Source: Shewanella frigidimarina (GTDB lineage Bacteria; Pseudomonadota; Gammaproteobacteria; Enterobacterales; Shewanellaceae). Taken from it: a DNA stretch of 64,000 nt. The stretch covers positions 682,001 through 746,000 of the forward strand of contig NZ_RKKE01000003.1 in assembly GCF_003797125.1 (NCBI RefSeq), written 5' to 3'. The number at the start of each line of letters is the position of its first letter. Position 1 is the first letter of the stretch. The notes under the pieces were generated by a model, which saw only the letters and a program-made list of their open reading frames with translations, searched no databases and was not told where the DNA came from. The position numbers were made by a program, and so were the translations under genes. Of this stretch, positions 38,351-48,302 are shown piece after piece.

Positions 38351-41300
38351 TTATACCGCGTCTGCCATGGCGACGGCGGCTTCAATGTCCACTGCGACTA
38401 TTCTTGAAACGCCTGGTTCATGCATAGTAACGCCAATAAGTTGATCGGCCATTTCCATTGTTATTTTATTATGACTGATATAAATAAATTGCACACTCTG
38501 TGACATTTCTTTCAGTAACCGACAAAAACGTTCGACGTTGGCGTCATCCAAAGGTGCATCTACTTCATCTAGCATACAAAAAGGTGCTGGATTCAGTCTA
38601 AAAATGGCAAAGACTAATGATAAAGCGGTTAACGCTTTTTCTCCACCACTAAGTAAATGTATGGTGCTATTCTTCTTACCTGGCGGTTGCGCCATAATAG
38701 TAACCCCCGTTTCAAGCAGGTCATCACCGGTTAATGCCAAATAAGCCCTTCCCCCACCAAAAACTTTAGGAAATAGCAGCCCTAAATCATGGTTTACCGT
38801 TTCGAATGTGGCTTTAAAACGGCTTCGGGTTTCTTTATCTATCTTACGGATAGCGTCTTCTAAAATCGCTAATCCTTTATTTAGGTCGTCATCTTGACTG
38901 TCTAAATAAGCTTTTCGCTCTCGTTGCGATTCAAATTCTTCAATGGCTGCAAGGTTAATAGCACCTAAACGTATAATGTTCTGTTTTACTTTTTCAAGCT
39001 GTTGCGACCAAACATCAACAGATGCATGTTCCGGTATGTCGGCAATGACCTGTTGTAGCTGAATTTGCTGTTCTTGCAGCAATTGCAGCTGCCCATTAGC
39101 CTGCCCTTTTAAGCCCTCACGACGTAACTTTAACGTGCTTATCTTTTGAGTCAAGTCTTGTAACACTACAAGCTGTTGTTTTTGCATCAATACTAAACGG
39201 TCTAAACTGCTTTGAAGCTCAGCTTGTTGAGACCGATTGTGCTGTAATTGCTGCTGTAATGCTTGTTGCTGCTCGAGTGCTTGCGCCAGCTGTGTTGATA
39301 ATTGACTTAAATCATGTTGACCTTGTTGCTGCTGATTGTCGAGCAACATTTGTTGTAACTGAGTCAATTGACTGACTAATTCTGTCTGTTTTTCATGTTG
39401 TTGCTTTAATTTTTGTTCACTCAATGCTTGTTGGGTAGCATGTTGCTGCACTTGTGCTTGCAGCTGCTTAACGCTATTTGCAGCATCAGTGCGAACAACT
39501 TTGGTTTCACGCAGCTTGGCTTGGCTTGTTTGCCAAGCTTGTTGAGCAACATCGTGTTGGTTCATCGCTTGCAATAATGCATCTTCTTGCGTCAACACTT
39601 GTTCTTCAAGGGCATCGACATGCATTTGTTTATCACCAATTTGCTGTTCAAGCTTGGCGATTGATTGGCTGCATTGCTGTTGTTTATCGCGTTTCTCAAC
39701 GGCTTGTTGAGTTAAACTTGTCACCAAAGAGTGCAGTTTTGTCTGCTCTATTTGCAACTGATGACAAGCCTGTTGGCATTGATTCAGCTCTACCTGAGTG
39801 GTCGCAGCCCGTTGAGTTAACGAAGTCAGAGATTGCTGAGACAATAGCAGTTGTTGCTCAAGTTCTATTAATTGCTGACTTAAGCTTGTTCGCTCTTGGC
39901 TCAGTACAATAGCGGATTGCCCTGCCTGAGTATGATTGAGCACAAAACCATTGCCTATCAAGTAACCTTCTTGAGTGGCAATATATTGCTCAGGAAGCAA
40001 TGTTGGTAATAACTCCTTTGCTTCACTGAGACTGGACGCCCACACAACATGTTGTAACCATGGCGTTAAATTAACTGGGGTTGTTAAAGCAGGATACGTC
40101 ACTTGATGCTGTGGCTCAAAACCCACTGTAGGCGGAGAAACGCTCAATGAAGATGTTTGACCCAACCCTAGAACAGGTAATTGACTTAAGCCTTGTAACA
40201 CTTTATCGACCGCTTTCTCCCAACCAGGCACAACCTCAATAACTTGCCACAATTGTTGGCCATCATCTTGAGTGTGATCAGCCAGCAACTCATCAATAAA
40301 TTGCAATCGAGAGTGATGGCGAGTGACAGTTTGCTTTAGGGTTTGATAAGCATCACTCGCTTCAGTGACGGCTTGTTGCTGCTCAAGTAAGGAAAGCTCA
40401 AGTTGACTGTGCTGCAGCTGTTTATCATTTAGTTGTTGTTCAACATTAGCTAATTCTGCCGTGCTGTTGTGCAACTGCTGTTGGTTGTCTTGCTGAGCTA
40501 AAGCAGCTAACTCTGTTTGTAATTGAGCTAAGTACTGTTCGTTTTGTACCAAACTTTGCTGTTGATGGCTGAGCGTCGATTGGCTCAGTGCCAACTGCAT
40601 TTTATTTGTCGCTAAGATTTCAGCATATTGGGTTACTTGTTGCTGCTGATCATCACACGCTTCTTCGATAGCAAAAACTTGCTCATCGATTTGCTCAAGT
40701 ACAATACTCGCCTGTTCATAAGCGGGTTGGTGAGTATCCAATTGCGCAACCAATCGTTGATGAACATCGGTCATGCTGACAATATTATCGTCAGCTTGTT
40801 TGATTTGCTGTTGTAATACTTGAATTTGTTGCTGCAACTGAGAGTCTTGCTGTTGCTGATGAGCAAGCTGTTGCTCAAGCTTGGTCATGGTATTACCGGC
40901 TTGGTAATATTGCTCTACCAGCTTATGTTCAGCATCACTGAGCTCAGCCAATTGCTGTTTAAGTTGAATAACACTGGTGTCGCCCTGCTGTGCGGTTTTG
41001 GCTAACGCTTCAGATTTAAGCTCACCTTCGGCCGTTTCGGCATCAAGTCTGTCTGTTTGCTGCAACAATTGCTGATAGCGCATCACTAATAGCTGGCTAT
41101 GCAACTCTCGTTCACTATTTTTTAATTCTCGGTACTGTAGAGCGGCTTTAGCTTGTTGCGATAGCTTGTCTAATTGGGCACCGAGTTCAACTCGAATATC
41201 ATTTAAACGTTCGAGGTTTTCACGGGTATGACGAATACGATTTTCGGTTTCTCGGCGGCGTTCTTTATAACGCGAAATACCTGCTGCTTCCTCAATAAAC

Positions 41301-41785
41301 ACTCTTAACTCTTGAGGTTTAGATTCGATTAAGCGTGAAATAGTACCTTGCTCGATAATGGCATAACTACGCGGCCCAAGACCCGTCCCCATAAATAAGT
41401 CGGTAATGTCTTTTCGACGACATTTTTGACCATTGAGGAAATAGCTTGATTCACTGTCGCGGTTAACTTGTCGCTTTACCGAGATCTCTTGATAACTGGC
41501 ATATTGACCAGTGAGCCTTCCCTGAATGTTCTCGAATACCAGTTCGACACCCGCAACAGAAATGGGTTTGCGTGCCGATGAACCGTTAAAAATAACGTCG
41601 GTCATCGAATCGCCGCGCAAATGCTTTGCCGAACTTTCACCCAGCACCCAGCGTACGGCATCAATCACATTGGATTTTCCGCAGCCGTTAGGGCCAATAA
41701 TCGCTGATAAGGCGTTATCAAATGGGATTTTAGTTGGGTCTACAAACGACTTAAATCCAGCAAGTTTTATTTGTTTTAATCTCAT
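38351..41785 (-). CDS. smc: Chromosome-segregation protein SMC
   Basis: A 1144-residue condensin ATPase. Walker A GPNGCGKSNV (residues 31-40), a signature LLSGGEKALTALSLVFA and a Walker B FCMLDEVDAPLDD are present, with long Gln-rich coiled coils around a central hinge (about 510-640). Members of the gammaproteobacteria use either MukBEF or SMC; this locus shows the SMC type. The start overlaps a region divergent from cysZ. Its usual ScpA/ScpB partners are not in the window. Confidence 0.96.
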   Translation of the reverse strand: MRLKQIKLAGFKSFVDPTKIPFDNALSAIIGPNGCGKSNVIDAVRWVLGESSAKHLRGDSMTDVIFNGSSARKPISVAGVELVFENIQGRLTGQYASYQEISVKRQVNRDSESSYFLNGQKCRRKDITDLFMGTGLGPRSYAIIEQGTISRLIESKPQELRVFIEEAAGISRYKERRRETENRIRHTRENLERLNDIRVELGAQLDKLSQQAKAALQYRELKNSERELHSQLLVMRYQQLLQQTDRLDAETAEGELKSEALAKTAQQGDTSVIQLKQQLAELSDAEHKLVEQYYQAGNTMTKLEQQLAHQQQQDSQLQQQIQVLQQQIKQADDNIVSMTDVHQRLVAQLDTHQPAYEQASIVLEQIDEQVFAIEEACDDQQQQVTQYAEILATNKMQLALSQSTLSHQQQSLVQNEQYLAQLQTELAALAQQDNQQQLHNSTAELANVEQQLNDKQLQHSQLELSLLEQQQAVTEASDAYQTLKQTVTRHHSRLQFIDELLADHTQDDGQQLWQVIEVVPGWEKAVDKVLQGLSQLPVLGLGQTSSLSVSPPTVGFEPQHQVTYPALTTPVNLTPWLQHVVWASSLSEAKELLPTLLPEQYIATQEGYLIGNGFVLNHTQAGQSAIVLSQERTSLSQQLIELEQQLLLSQQSLTSLTQRAATTQVELNQCQQACHQLQIEQTKLHSLVTSLTQQAVEKRDKQQQCSQSIAKLEQQIGDKQMHVDALEEQVLTQEDALLQAMNQHDVAQQAWQTSQAKLRETKVVRTDAANSVKQLQAQVQQHATQQALSEQKLKQQHEKQTELVSQLTQLQQMLLDNQQQQGQHDLSQLSTQLAQALEQQQALQQQLQHNRSQQAELQSSLDRLVLMQKQQLVVLQDLTQKISTLKLRREGLKGQANGQLQLLQEQQIQLQQVIADIPEHASVDVWSQQLEKVKQNIIRLGAINLAAIEEFESQRERKAYLDSQDDDLNKGLAILEDAIRKIDKETRSRFKATFETVNHDLGLLFPKVFGGGRAYLALTGDDLLETGVTIMAQPPGKKNSTIHLLSGGEKALTALSLVFAIFRLNPAPFCMLDEVDAPLDDANVERFCRLLKEMSQSVQFIYISHNKITMEMADQLIGVTMHEPGVSRIVAVDIEAAVAMADAV

Positions 41786-41945
41786 GTTGCCAGTTCAGGT
41801 ACGCATTAAAAGGAAAAAGCAGCTCACTTTAGCAATTGAGCAGCTTTTTGTAACGATTTTTATCCTTTTGATACCGTTTATCACTTGTTTTATTGTGCTT
41901 GGCTCGTCAAAATCAACAATATAAGTCACAAAATAGGCAGTCTCA

Positions 41946-42719
41946 ATGGTTACCAATTCAATAATCGCCAAAAAAAGTGGTGTGAATTATTTTATCCAAG
42001 GGTTTCAATTAATTAAACAGCCGGGTTTACGTTCATTTGTATTTATCCCGCTGATGATCAATTTAGTCTTATTCGCCTCAGCGATGTATTTTGCACTAGG
42101 ACAATTAACTGAGCTATTTACCTGGATGAACGGGCAACTTCCAGAATATTTAAGCTGGTTGAATTTTTTATTGTGGCCATTAGCCGTCTTGACAATGTTA
42201 GTGGTAATGTCGTTTTTATTCAGCTCAGTCATGAACTGGATTGCGGCGCCGTTTAATGGTTTATTGGCCGAAAAAGTCGAGCAGCATCTCACTGGAAAAA
42301 ACTTAAATACTGGCAGTTCGGTCGATATGATCAAAGATTTGCCGCGTATTTTTGGTCGTGAATGGATTAAGCTCAAATACTATTTACCACGAGCATTACT
42401 GTTTTTAGTGTTATTTTGGTTGCCGATTATCGGCCAAACTGCAGCGCCCATTTTATGGTTTTTATTCACCGCGTGGATGATGGCAATTCAATATTGCGAC
42501 TATCCATTTGATAATCATAAAGTGCCTTTTGACGATATGAAGTTCGCTCTCAAAAATACCAAGGGTTCGAGTTTTAGCTTCGGTGCTACCGTGACAGTGT
42601 TTTCAATGATCCCGATTGTAAACTTTATCGTTATGCCGGTAGCCATTTGTGGTGCAACGGCTATGTGGGTCGATAAATATCGTGATGCCTATAAAAATAG
42701 TATTGTCGCCCCTGATTAA
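41946..42719 (+). CDS. cysZ: Sulfate transporter CysZ
   Basis: A 257-residue inner-membrane protein with the CysZ/EI24 pattern: GVNYFIQGFQLIKQPGLRSFVFIP, APFNGLLAEKVE near 100, and AWMMAIQYCDYPFDNHKVPFD near 190. It imports sulfate for cysteine synthesis. It is divergent from smc. cysK, usually close by, lies 5.6 kb downstream with three unrelated genes between them. Confidence 0.95.
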   Translation: MVTNSIIAKKSGVNYFIQGFQLIKQPGLRSFVFIPLMINLVLFASAMYFALGQLTELFTWMNGQLPEYLSWLNFLLWPLAVLTMLVVMSFLFSSVMNWIAAPFNGLLAEKVEQHLTGKNLNTGSSVDMIKDLPRIFGREWIKLKYYLPRALLFLVLFWLPIIGQTAAPILWFLFTAWMMAIQYCDYPFDNHKVPFDDMKFALKNTKGSSFSFGATVTVFSMIPIVNFIVMPVAICGATAMWVDKYRDAYKNSIVAPD

Positions 42720-42730
42720 TCTTTAGAAAA

Positions 42731-42849
42731 TTAAGCTGTAGAGAGTTAATCCAACTGATTATTTTTGAAAAATAATCAGTTGGAAGGTAATGGCTCAATA
42801 GAAGCATGGTCTTTTCTCGTAGTAGAACAACCTAAACTGTACAGCTTAA
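42731..42849. repeat. Nested inverted repeats after cysZ
   Basis: TTAAGCTGTA (42731-42740) and TACAGCTTAA (42840-42849) are perfect inverted arms. Inside lies a second perfect palindrome, TCCAACTGATTATTT with its complement (42750-42784). This 119-bp unit might be a small mobile or structured element. Confidence 0.55.
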
Positions 42850-42853
42850 AGAC

Positions 42854-42882
42854 AAGCCCGATAGCGACTATCGGGCTTTTTA
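42854..42882 (+). terminator. Terminator of cysZ
   Basis: AAGCCCGATAG, a 3-nt loop, CTATCGGGCTT and a T run. Confidence 0.9.
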
Positions 42883-43011
42883 TTACATTCACGCAAGTTA
42901 ATTTAACATTCAGTAACAATTTAGTGATTATTTTGGTACAAGTCGGACCTACGTTTTAAGGAGTTTTTTGCGACAATAAGAGAAATAACAAAAAATAAAA
43001 ACAGAGTAAAA

Positions 43012-45417
43012 GTGATCAACAACTTAATTCCAACTAACAGCTTTACACCAATCAACCGATTAACTCAAACCTGTGCACGTACCTGTGGCGCTATATTAAT
43101 TTTGGCATTATTGAGCAGTGTATTATCTTTCGCTGCGTTTGCCGGTTCGAGCCAGCAATTTCATCTCGACATCCCGACCATCAATGAAGATATTGAGATG
43201 GATGGCGACTTTAACGAATCAGCTTGGCAACACGCTACCGAGGTAATGCTTCGTTATGAAACCTCTCCTGGTGAGAATACCGCTGCACCAGTAATAACCA
43301 CAGCTAAAGTCTATGCGTCAAACACCAGCCTATATTTTGCGTTTACCGCCCACGATCCTAATCCAGACAATATTCGAGCAAATCTACGTGATCGAGATAA
43401 ATCCTGGGGCGATGACATGGTGGGTATTAAACTGGATACCTTCAATAATGCTCGTTTAGCCTACCAATTTTTTATTAACCCTTATGGGGCGCAAAGTGAC
43501 TCCATTGAAAATGAACTCATTGGTCAAGAAAGTGATGCCTGGGACGGGATTTGGTATAGCAAAGGTAAACTCACCAAAAATGGTTTTCAAGTTGAGGTGC
43601 AACTCCCTTTAAGACTGTTTAATTTTGATGACAGTAATCCAATTCAAACTTGGGGCATTGAGCTTATTCGCTTTTATCCCCGCAATGAAACCCATCGTTT
43701 ATCCACTCATAAAATAGACCGTAACGTGTCATGTCAGTTATGCCAATTAGGTATCGCATCGGGTTTAGCCGGCGCAACTCAAGGGAAAGACCTCCAACTA
43801 ACACCCTCGATTGTGGCAAATCAAAGCCAGCAACGAGACGTAGCGCAGGCCCAACCTTGGAGTGATGAAAGTAATGTTGATGTTGGATTAGATTTACGTT
43901 GGGGGATCACACCGACTACCTTACTTAACGCCACAATTAACCCAGACTTCTCTCAAGTAGAAGCTGATGCGGGTCAGCTAGATGTAAACAACACATTTGC
44001 ACTCTTCTTTCCGGAAAAACGCGCCTTTTTCTTAGACAACAAAGATTACTTTGATACCCAATTAGATTTACTGCACACCCGCAATATTAGTTCGCCCGAT
44101 TATGGGGTAAAGCTGACCAACAAAACCGATAACCATACCGTCGCAATATTAGCGGCCAATGACACTCAAACCCAGTTTTTAGTCCCTGGCAATTTAAGTT
44201 CTGATGTGGCGATATTGGATCAGCAAAGTCATAACATGGCGGCTCGCTATCGATTTGACCCTAGCAGAGAGTTTTCAATTGGTGGCTTAGTGACGTTAAA
44301 GCAAGCCGATGATTATCATAACTATGTTGCCAGTGTTGATATAAAGTACCAACCGACGAAACAAGATACTTTCACTGCGCAATATGCGCATTCACAAACA
44401 GCTTATCCGGACGATTTATTCACTAAATTTTGCAATACGGATGATTGTTTACAGCAATCTGAACAATGCGAATTTGGTGATTGTAATATCAACGAACGCG
44501 TTTTACGTACCCATAAAGACGATAACTTTAACGACAGCATGTACGCTATCAGTTATCAACACGAACGTCGTAATTGGTATGCCAGTACTCATTATGAATC
44601 AACAGGCGATGACTTTCGTGCCGATCTTGGCTTTATCGACAAAATTGATGTCGCAAAATTTGTCGCTGGCGGTGGCTACATTTGGTATCCAGACAATCAT
44701 TTCTTCAGCAAAATTAACCTCGGCGGCGATTGGGACATTACCCATAATCAAAACAATGAACGACTTGAGCAAGAAGCAGAAATGTATATCGAGTTTGACG
44801 GCGGACTTCAAAGTTTTATCGCCACAGGGATCGTGCAACGACAACGAGTGGGCAGACGCCACAACCCGAGCATTATTGATATAGAGAATAACACTAGTGA
44901 ATTTAATGAAACCTTAGGTTGGTTTTACACCAACTTCACCCCTATTGGATCGCTGAAATTAGAACTAGATGTGAACTATGGCGATGACATTGATTTCGCT
45001 AATAACAGGCCTGCAACTATCACTATGTTGAATCCTGGCATCGAATGGAAATTAACCGAATCATTAGTGCTTGATATATCACACCGCTACCAAACATTAG
45101 ACGTCGATGATGGTCGTTTATTTACAGCTAACCTAACCGATATGCGACTCAATTGGCAGCTGACGCTAAACAGTTTTATACGCTTAAGCAGTGTGTATAC
45201 TCGCATAGAGCGCGACCCTGACTTATATCGTTACCAACGTCCAAATACACTGTATCAAGATATTGGTAATGAATTGCTCTATGGCTATAAACTTAATCCC
45301 CAAAGTGTGTTTTACCTCGGTTATTCAGACGCATTTATTGCCAATGATGATATCGACTCGTTAACCCAAGACGAAAAAACCTATTTCATGAAACTCAGTT
45401 ACGCTTGGCTGCTTTAG
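43012..45417 (+). CDS. CBM9-like/DUF5916 outer-membrane protein
   Basis: An 801-residue exported protein starting at GTG. The signal peptide ends near AAFAGSS (residue 45). A CBM9-like sandwich covers about residues 55-240 (DIEMDGDFNESAWQHA), and the rest is a DUF5916 domain with barrel-like strands (PDFSQVEADAGQLDVNN, FFPEKRAFFLDN). Such proteins in Shewanella-like bacteria are thought to sit in the outer membrane; the ligand is unproven. It contains a Cys-rich loop (CNTDDCLQQSEQCEFGDCN) about residue 475. Confidence 0.8.
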   Translation: MINNLIPTNSFTPINRLTQTCARTCGAILILALLSSVLSFAAFAGSSQQFHLDIPTINEDIEMDGDFNESAWQHATEVMLRYETSPGENTAAPVITTAKVYASNTSLYFAFTAHDPNPDNIRANLRDRDKSWGDDMVGIKLDTFNNARLAYQFFINPYGAQSDSIENELIGQESDAWDGIWYSKGKLTKNGFQVEVQLPLRLFNFDDSNPIQTWGIELIRFYPRNETHRLSTHKIDRNVSCQLCQLGIASGLAGATQGKDLQLTPSIVANQSQQRDVAQAQPWSDESNVDVGLDLRWGITPTTLLNATINPDFSQVEADAGQLDVNNTFALFFPEKRAFFLDNKDYFDTQLDLLHTRNISSPDYGVKLTNKTDNHTVAILAANDTQTQFLVPGNLSSDVAILDQQSHNMAARYRFDPSREFSIGGLVTLKQADDYHNYVASVDIKYQPTKQDTFTAQYAHSQTAYPDDLFTKFCNTDDCLQQSEQCEFGDCNINERVLRTHKDDNFNDSMYAISYQHERRNWYASTHYESTGDDFRADLGFIDKIDVAKFVAGGGYIWYPDNHFFSKINLGGDWDITHNQNNERLEQEAEMYIEFDGGLQSFIATGIVQRQRVGRRHNPSIIDIENNTSEFNETLGWFYTNFTPIGSLKLELDVNYGDDIDFANNRPATITMLNPGIEWKLTESLVLDISHRYQTLDVDDGRLFTANLTDMRLNWQLTLNSFIRLSSVYTRIERDPDLYRYQRPNTLYQDIGNELLYGYKLNPQSVFYLGYSDAFIANDDIDSLTQDEKTYFMKLSYAWLL

Positions 45418-45466
45418 GCATAACCAATAGGTTTACAATTAACCTTGTCGGGACAGCCATCGAGGC

Positions 45467-45498
45467 AAAAAAGCCGTTGATACTCAAGTATCAACGGC
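45467..45498 (-). terminator. Terminator of the GGDEF gene
   Basis: A 12-bp stem GCCGTTGATACT/AGTATCAACGGC is preceded on the plus strand by six A residues, that is a T run on the minus strand. Confidence 0.85.
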
Positions 45499-45530
45499 CT
45501 TATATTAGCTAACTCATCAGGTGAAGTAAC

Positions 45531-46766
45531 TTACTGAGAAACAACCCTATTACGACCTGCATTTTTAGCTTTATACAGTAGCTCATCGGCACGTTGCAGT
45601 GCCCGGTCTAATGTTTCATTACTCACGGTAGACACGCCACAACTGAATGAAACAGGCAAATCACCTGCCGAGGTTCTTATCGGGTTGCTTTCACATTGTT
45701 CCCGAAATTTATTCACTAGTAGGCTAGCTTTAGTGGCATCTAAACCTTTAAACGCTACAACAAATTCTTCGCCACCAAAACGCGCTACAGTAAAATTCGC
45801 TGCAAAGGCGTTTTCTAAACGCTGCACAAATTCAATTAACACTTCATCGCCGACATCATGGCCATAGGTATCATTGATTTTTTTGAAGAAATCTATATCT
45901 AATAGTGCCACCGATAACAGTTTTTGTTCCGAATCATTTTGTTGGTATTGACCAAAAAAGTAACGCCGAGTGTAGGCTTTAGTTAAATAATCACGATTGG
46001 CTTTACGCCACAAATTACGCATCATATCGAGTGAATCAAGGGTGTTAAGCACTCGACAATGAAACTCTTCATGCACGAACGGTTTTTGCAAAAAATCATT
46101 AGCGCCGTTTTTAATAAACTTTGCCGACAAACTTTCATCATTGTCATTAGACAAACCAATAATGGCGATATCTTCACGGTTAAACTGCTCACGTACCCGT
46201 AAAACAAGTTCAACACCATCAACTTTTGGCATGTTGTAATCAGTAATAAGCAACTGAATATCAGGCTGCGCTTGTAGTACGGCTAATGCTTCTTCGCCAT
46301 CATTGGCTTCTATAACCTTGAACAAATGCTGTTCAAGGAGCATTTTTACAAACTTACGACTCACTAACGAATCATCGGCAACCAACACTTTAACGTCTTG
46401 ATTTCGATAAAGTCTGTCAATTAACTTGACCACATATTGATAACTGTGGCGTTTATCCTTTGGAATATAATCAACGATGCTGAGTTTTAAGATTTCTCGA
46501 CGTTGAGCAGCATCTAAATTACTAGTCAGTACGATACAAGGAGTCGAATACGATGCCACTAACTTGACGATATCGCCGTCAGAAGCATCGGGTAAATTTA
46601 AATCTGCAACCACTACAAAATATTGATTTTCTTCTAAAAAAGTCAATGCACTCGACATATCAGGCGCTATGTCCACATGGTATCCAAGATCCTGAACAAT
46701 CATGTGTTTTAATATTTTCGATACAGTGGTGCTATCTTCTACAATCAACACTCGCAATATAGTCAC
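45531..46766 (-). CDS. Dual-receiver diguanylate cyclase (REC-REC-GGDEF)
   Basis: A 411-residue PleD-like protein. Receiver 1 (residues 1-115) has VVADLNLPDASDGD, receiver 2 (about 125-240) has LLITDYNMPKVDG, and both keep the phosphoacceptor Asp. The GGDEF domain (about 250-411) has RFGGEEF, an active-site variant. No RxxD product-inhibition motif is found five residues before it, so feedback inhibition may be absent. It makes c-di-GMP and would oppose the HD-GYP enzyme. The KAS III gene lies 28 bp further downstream in gene order, so its relation is only positional. Confidence 0.9.
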   Translation of the reverse strand: MTILRVLIVEDSTTVSKILKHMIVQDLGYHVDIAPDMSSALTFLEENQYFVVVADLNLPDASDGDIVKLVASYSTPCIVLTSNLDAAQRREILKLSIVDYIPKDKRHSYQYVVKLIDRLYRNQDVKVLVADDSLVSRKFVKMLLEQHLFKVIEANDGEEALAVLQAQPDIQLLITDYNMPKVDGVELVLRVREQFNREDIAIIGLSNDNDESLSAKFIKNGANDFLQKPFVHEEFHCRVLNTLDSLDMMRNLWRKANRDYLTKAYTRRYFFGQYQQNDSEQKLLSVALLDIDFFKKINDTYGHDVGDEVLIEFVQRLENAFAANFTVARFGGEEFVVAFKGLDATKASLLVNKFREQCESNPIRTSAGDLPVSFSCGVSTVSNETLDRALQRADELLYKAKNAGRNRVVSQ

Positions 46767-46794
46767 CTTTATTTCTGTCTAGTACTCAAATCAT

Positions 46795-47916
46795 TTAACA
46801 CTTTTCAAGTACGATGCTGCCGATAGAATAACCTGCACCAAATGAGCACAACAAGCCTAAATCACCCGTTTTAAAGTCTTGGTTAAACTTATGGAAAGCA
46901 ATAACCGATCCCGCAGAAGCGGTATTAGCATACTCATCTAATACGATAGGCGCTTGAGTTGGTTCTACATTATCACCAAGCAGCTTCTTCACTACAAACA
47001 AATTCATGTTTATATTGGCTTGATGAAGCCATAAGCGCTTAAATTCCTCAGGTTTTATTTGTTCATCAGTAAATTGTGCGTCTAAATGTTGGTAAATCAT
47101 CGGCAATAACTCTTTAAACACTTTACGGCCTTGTTGATGAAACAGCTTATCTGATGTGGTTGCATTTTCTGGATCGCAGCGATTAACAAAGCCAAAGTTA
47201 CTGCGAATATTACTTGAGTACTCGGTCACACAGCGAGTCGATAACACACTAAAGGCATTCGTCGATGTTGATAGCTCTGCACGTTCAACTACCACTGCAG
47301 TTGCCACATCACCAAAAATAAAGTGGCTGTCACGATCGCGAAAGTTAATTTGCGGCGAGGTTAATTCAGGATTTATAACCAGCACTCGATTAGCTGTGCC
47401 GCCACGAATAGCATTAACGGCATTCACAATCGCAAACGTAGCCGATGAACATGCCACTAGCATGTCGTAGGCAAAACCTTTAGTGCCCATGGCTTGTTGG
47501 ATTTCAATTGCAATGGCTGGATAAGCTCTTTGAGTATAAGCACACGCCACAATCACCAAATCGATGTCTTCAGCCGTTAGGTTTGCTTGCTGTAATGCTT
47601 GGTTAGCGGCTTCAATACCCATCTCAGCTTGCATAGACAACGATTCAGAAGGTCTATCAGCAATTAATGGCATCATGATGTTGGTATCGAGGATACCGTC
47701 TTTTACCATGACATAACGGCTTTTAATCCCAGAGGCTTTTTCAATAAACTCACTTGACGAATATGCCAACGCAAGCGTATTCCCGGCCTCTATCTCGGCC
47801 GCATTCTGTTGATTAAATTGGTCAACATAACTATTATAACAGTTAACTAATTCGTCGTTAGAGACACTGTAAGGTGGTGTGTATAAACCACTGCCTGAAA
47901 TCACAACTTTATTCAT
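46795..47916 (-). CDS. Beta-ketoacyl-ACP synthase III-like enzyme
   Basis: A 373-residue thiolase-fold condensing enzyme with nucleophile C156 (LVACSSATF), H in WLHQANINMN near 305 and N in EYANTASAGSV near 340, the C-H-N triad of KAS III. It is longer than E. coli FabH (317) with an N-terminal insert after residue 25. It is not within a fatty-acid gene cluster, so it may be a second KAS III with a different acyl primer preference. It is divergent from cysK and lies 28 bp upstream of the GGDEF gene on the same strand. Confidence 0.87.
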   Translation of the reverse strand: MNKVVISGSGLYTPPYSVSNDELVNCYNSYVDQFNQQNAAEIEAGNTLALAYSSSEFIEKASGIKSRYVMVKDGILDTNIMMPLIADRPSESLSMQAEMGIEAANQALQQANLTAEDIDLVIVACAYTQRAYPAIAIEIQQAMGTKGFAYDMLVACSSATFAIVNAVNAIRGGTANRVLVINPELTSPQINFRDRDSHFIFGDVATAVVVERAELSTSTNAFSVLSTRCVTEYSSNIRSNFGFVNRCDPENATTSDKLFHQQGRKVFKELLPMIYQHLDAQFTDEQIKPEEFKRLWLHQANINMNLFVVKKLLGDNVEPTQAPIVLDEYANTASAGSVIAFHKFNQDFKTGDLGLLCSFGAGYSIGSIVLEKC

Positions 47917-48302
47917 TTTACTCTACCATTTTTAGTGAATGAGTTAGCGAAAGCTCATTTGAGTGCCAGATATATCGACATGAATCACTGAAGGTTTTAA
48001 CATCGCTTATCGATAACCTTACTGATCATTTGGGTGGCACGACAGAGAAACATTTTGCTGATTAACGCTATTCTAGTATTTTATGATTTAATCTCGTCAT
48101 ACTAAATTAAATTTGTTTGATGGTCAGACCATTGAATGATGACAATTTACTCCGAAAGCCTAATATAGCAGCATCTATAAGGTTTTTAGAATAAAAATAA
48201 ACTCCTTAATAACTAAAAAGAATAAAGAAGAACAAATTTTCACTTCTAAATCCTGCTGAGCAGATTATGATTAGACAATGCAACCATAGGAGCAAATAAT
48301 CC
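47917..48302. other. Divergent promoter region of the KAS III gene and cysK
   Basis: 386 bp, AT-rich, with no gene. No site could be assigned with confidence; a CysB site upstream of cysK is expected but not recognisable by eye. Confidence 0.45.

Noticed and set aside
39478..39912. 144-codon plus-strand frame opposite smc
   Set aside because: Shadow of Gln-rich coiled-coil codons; no family features.
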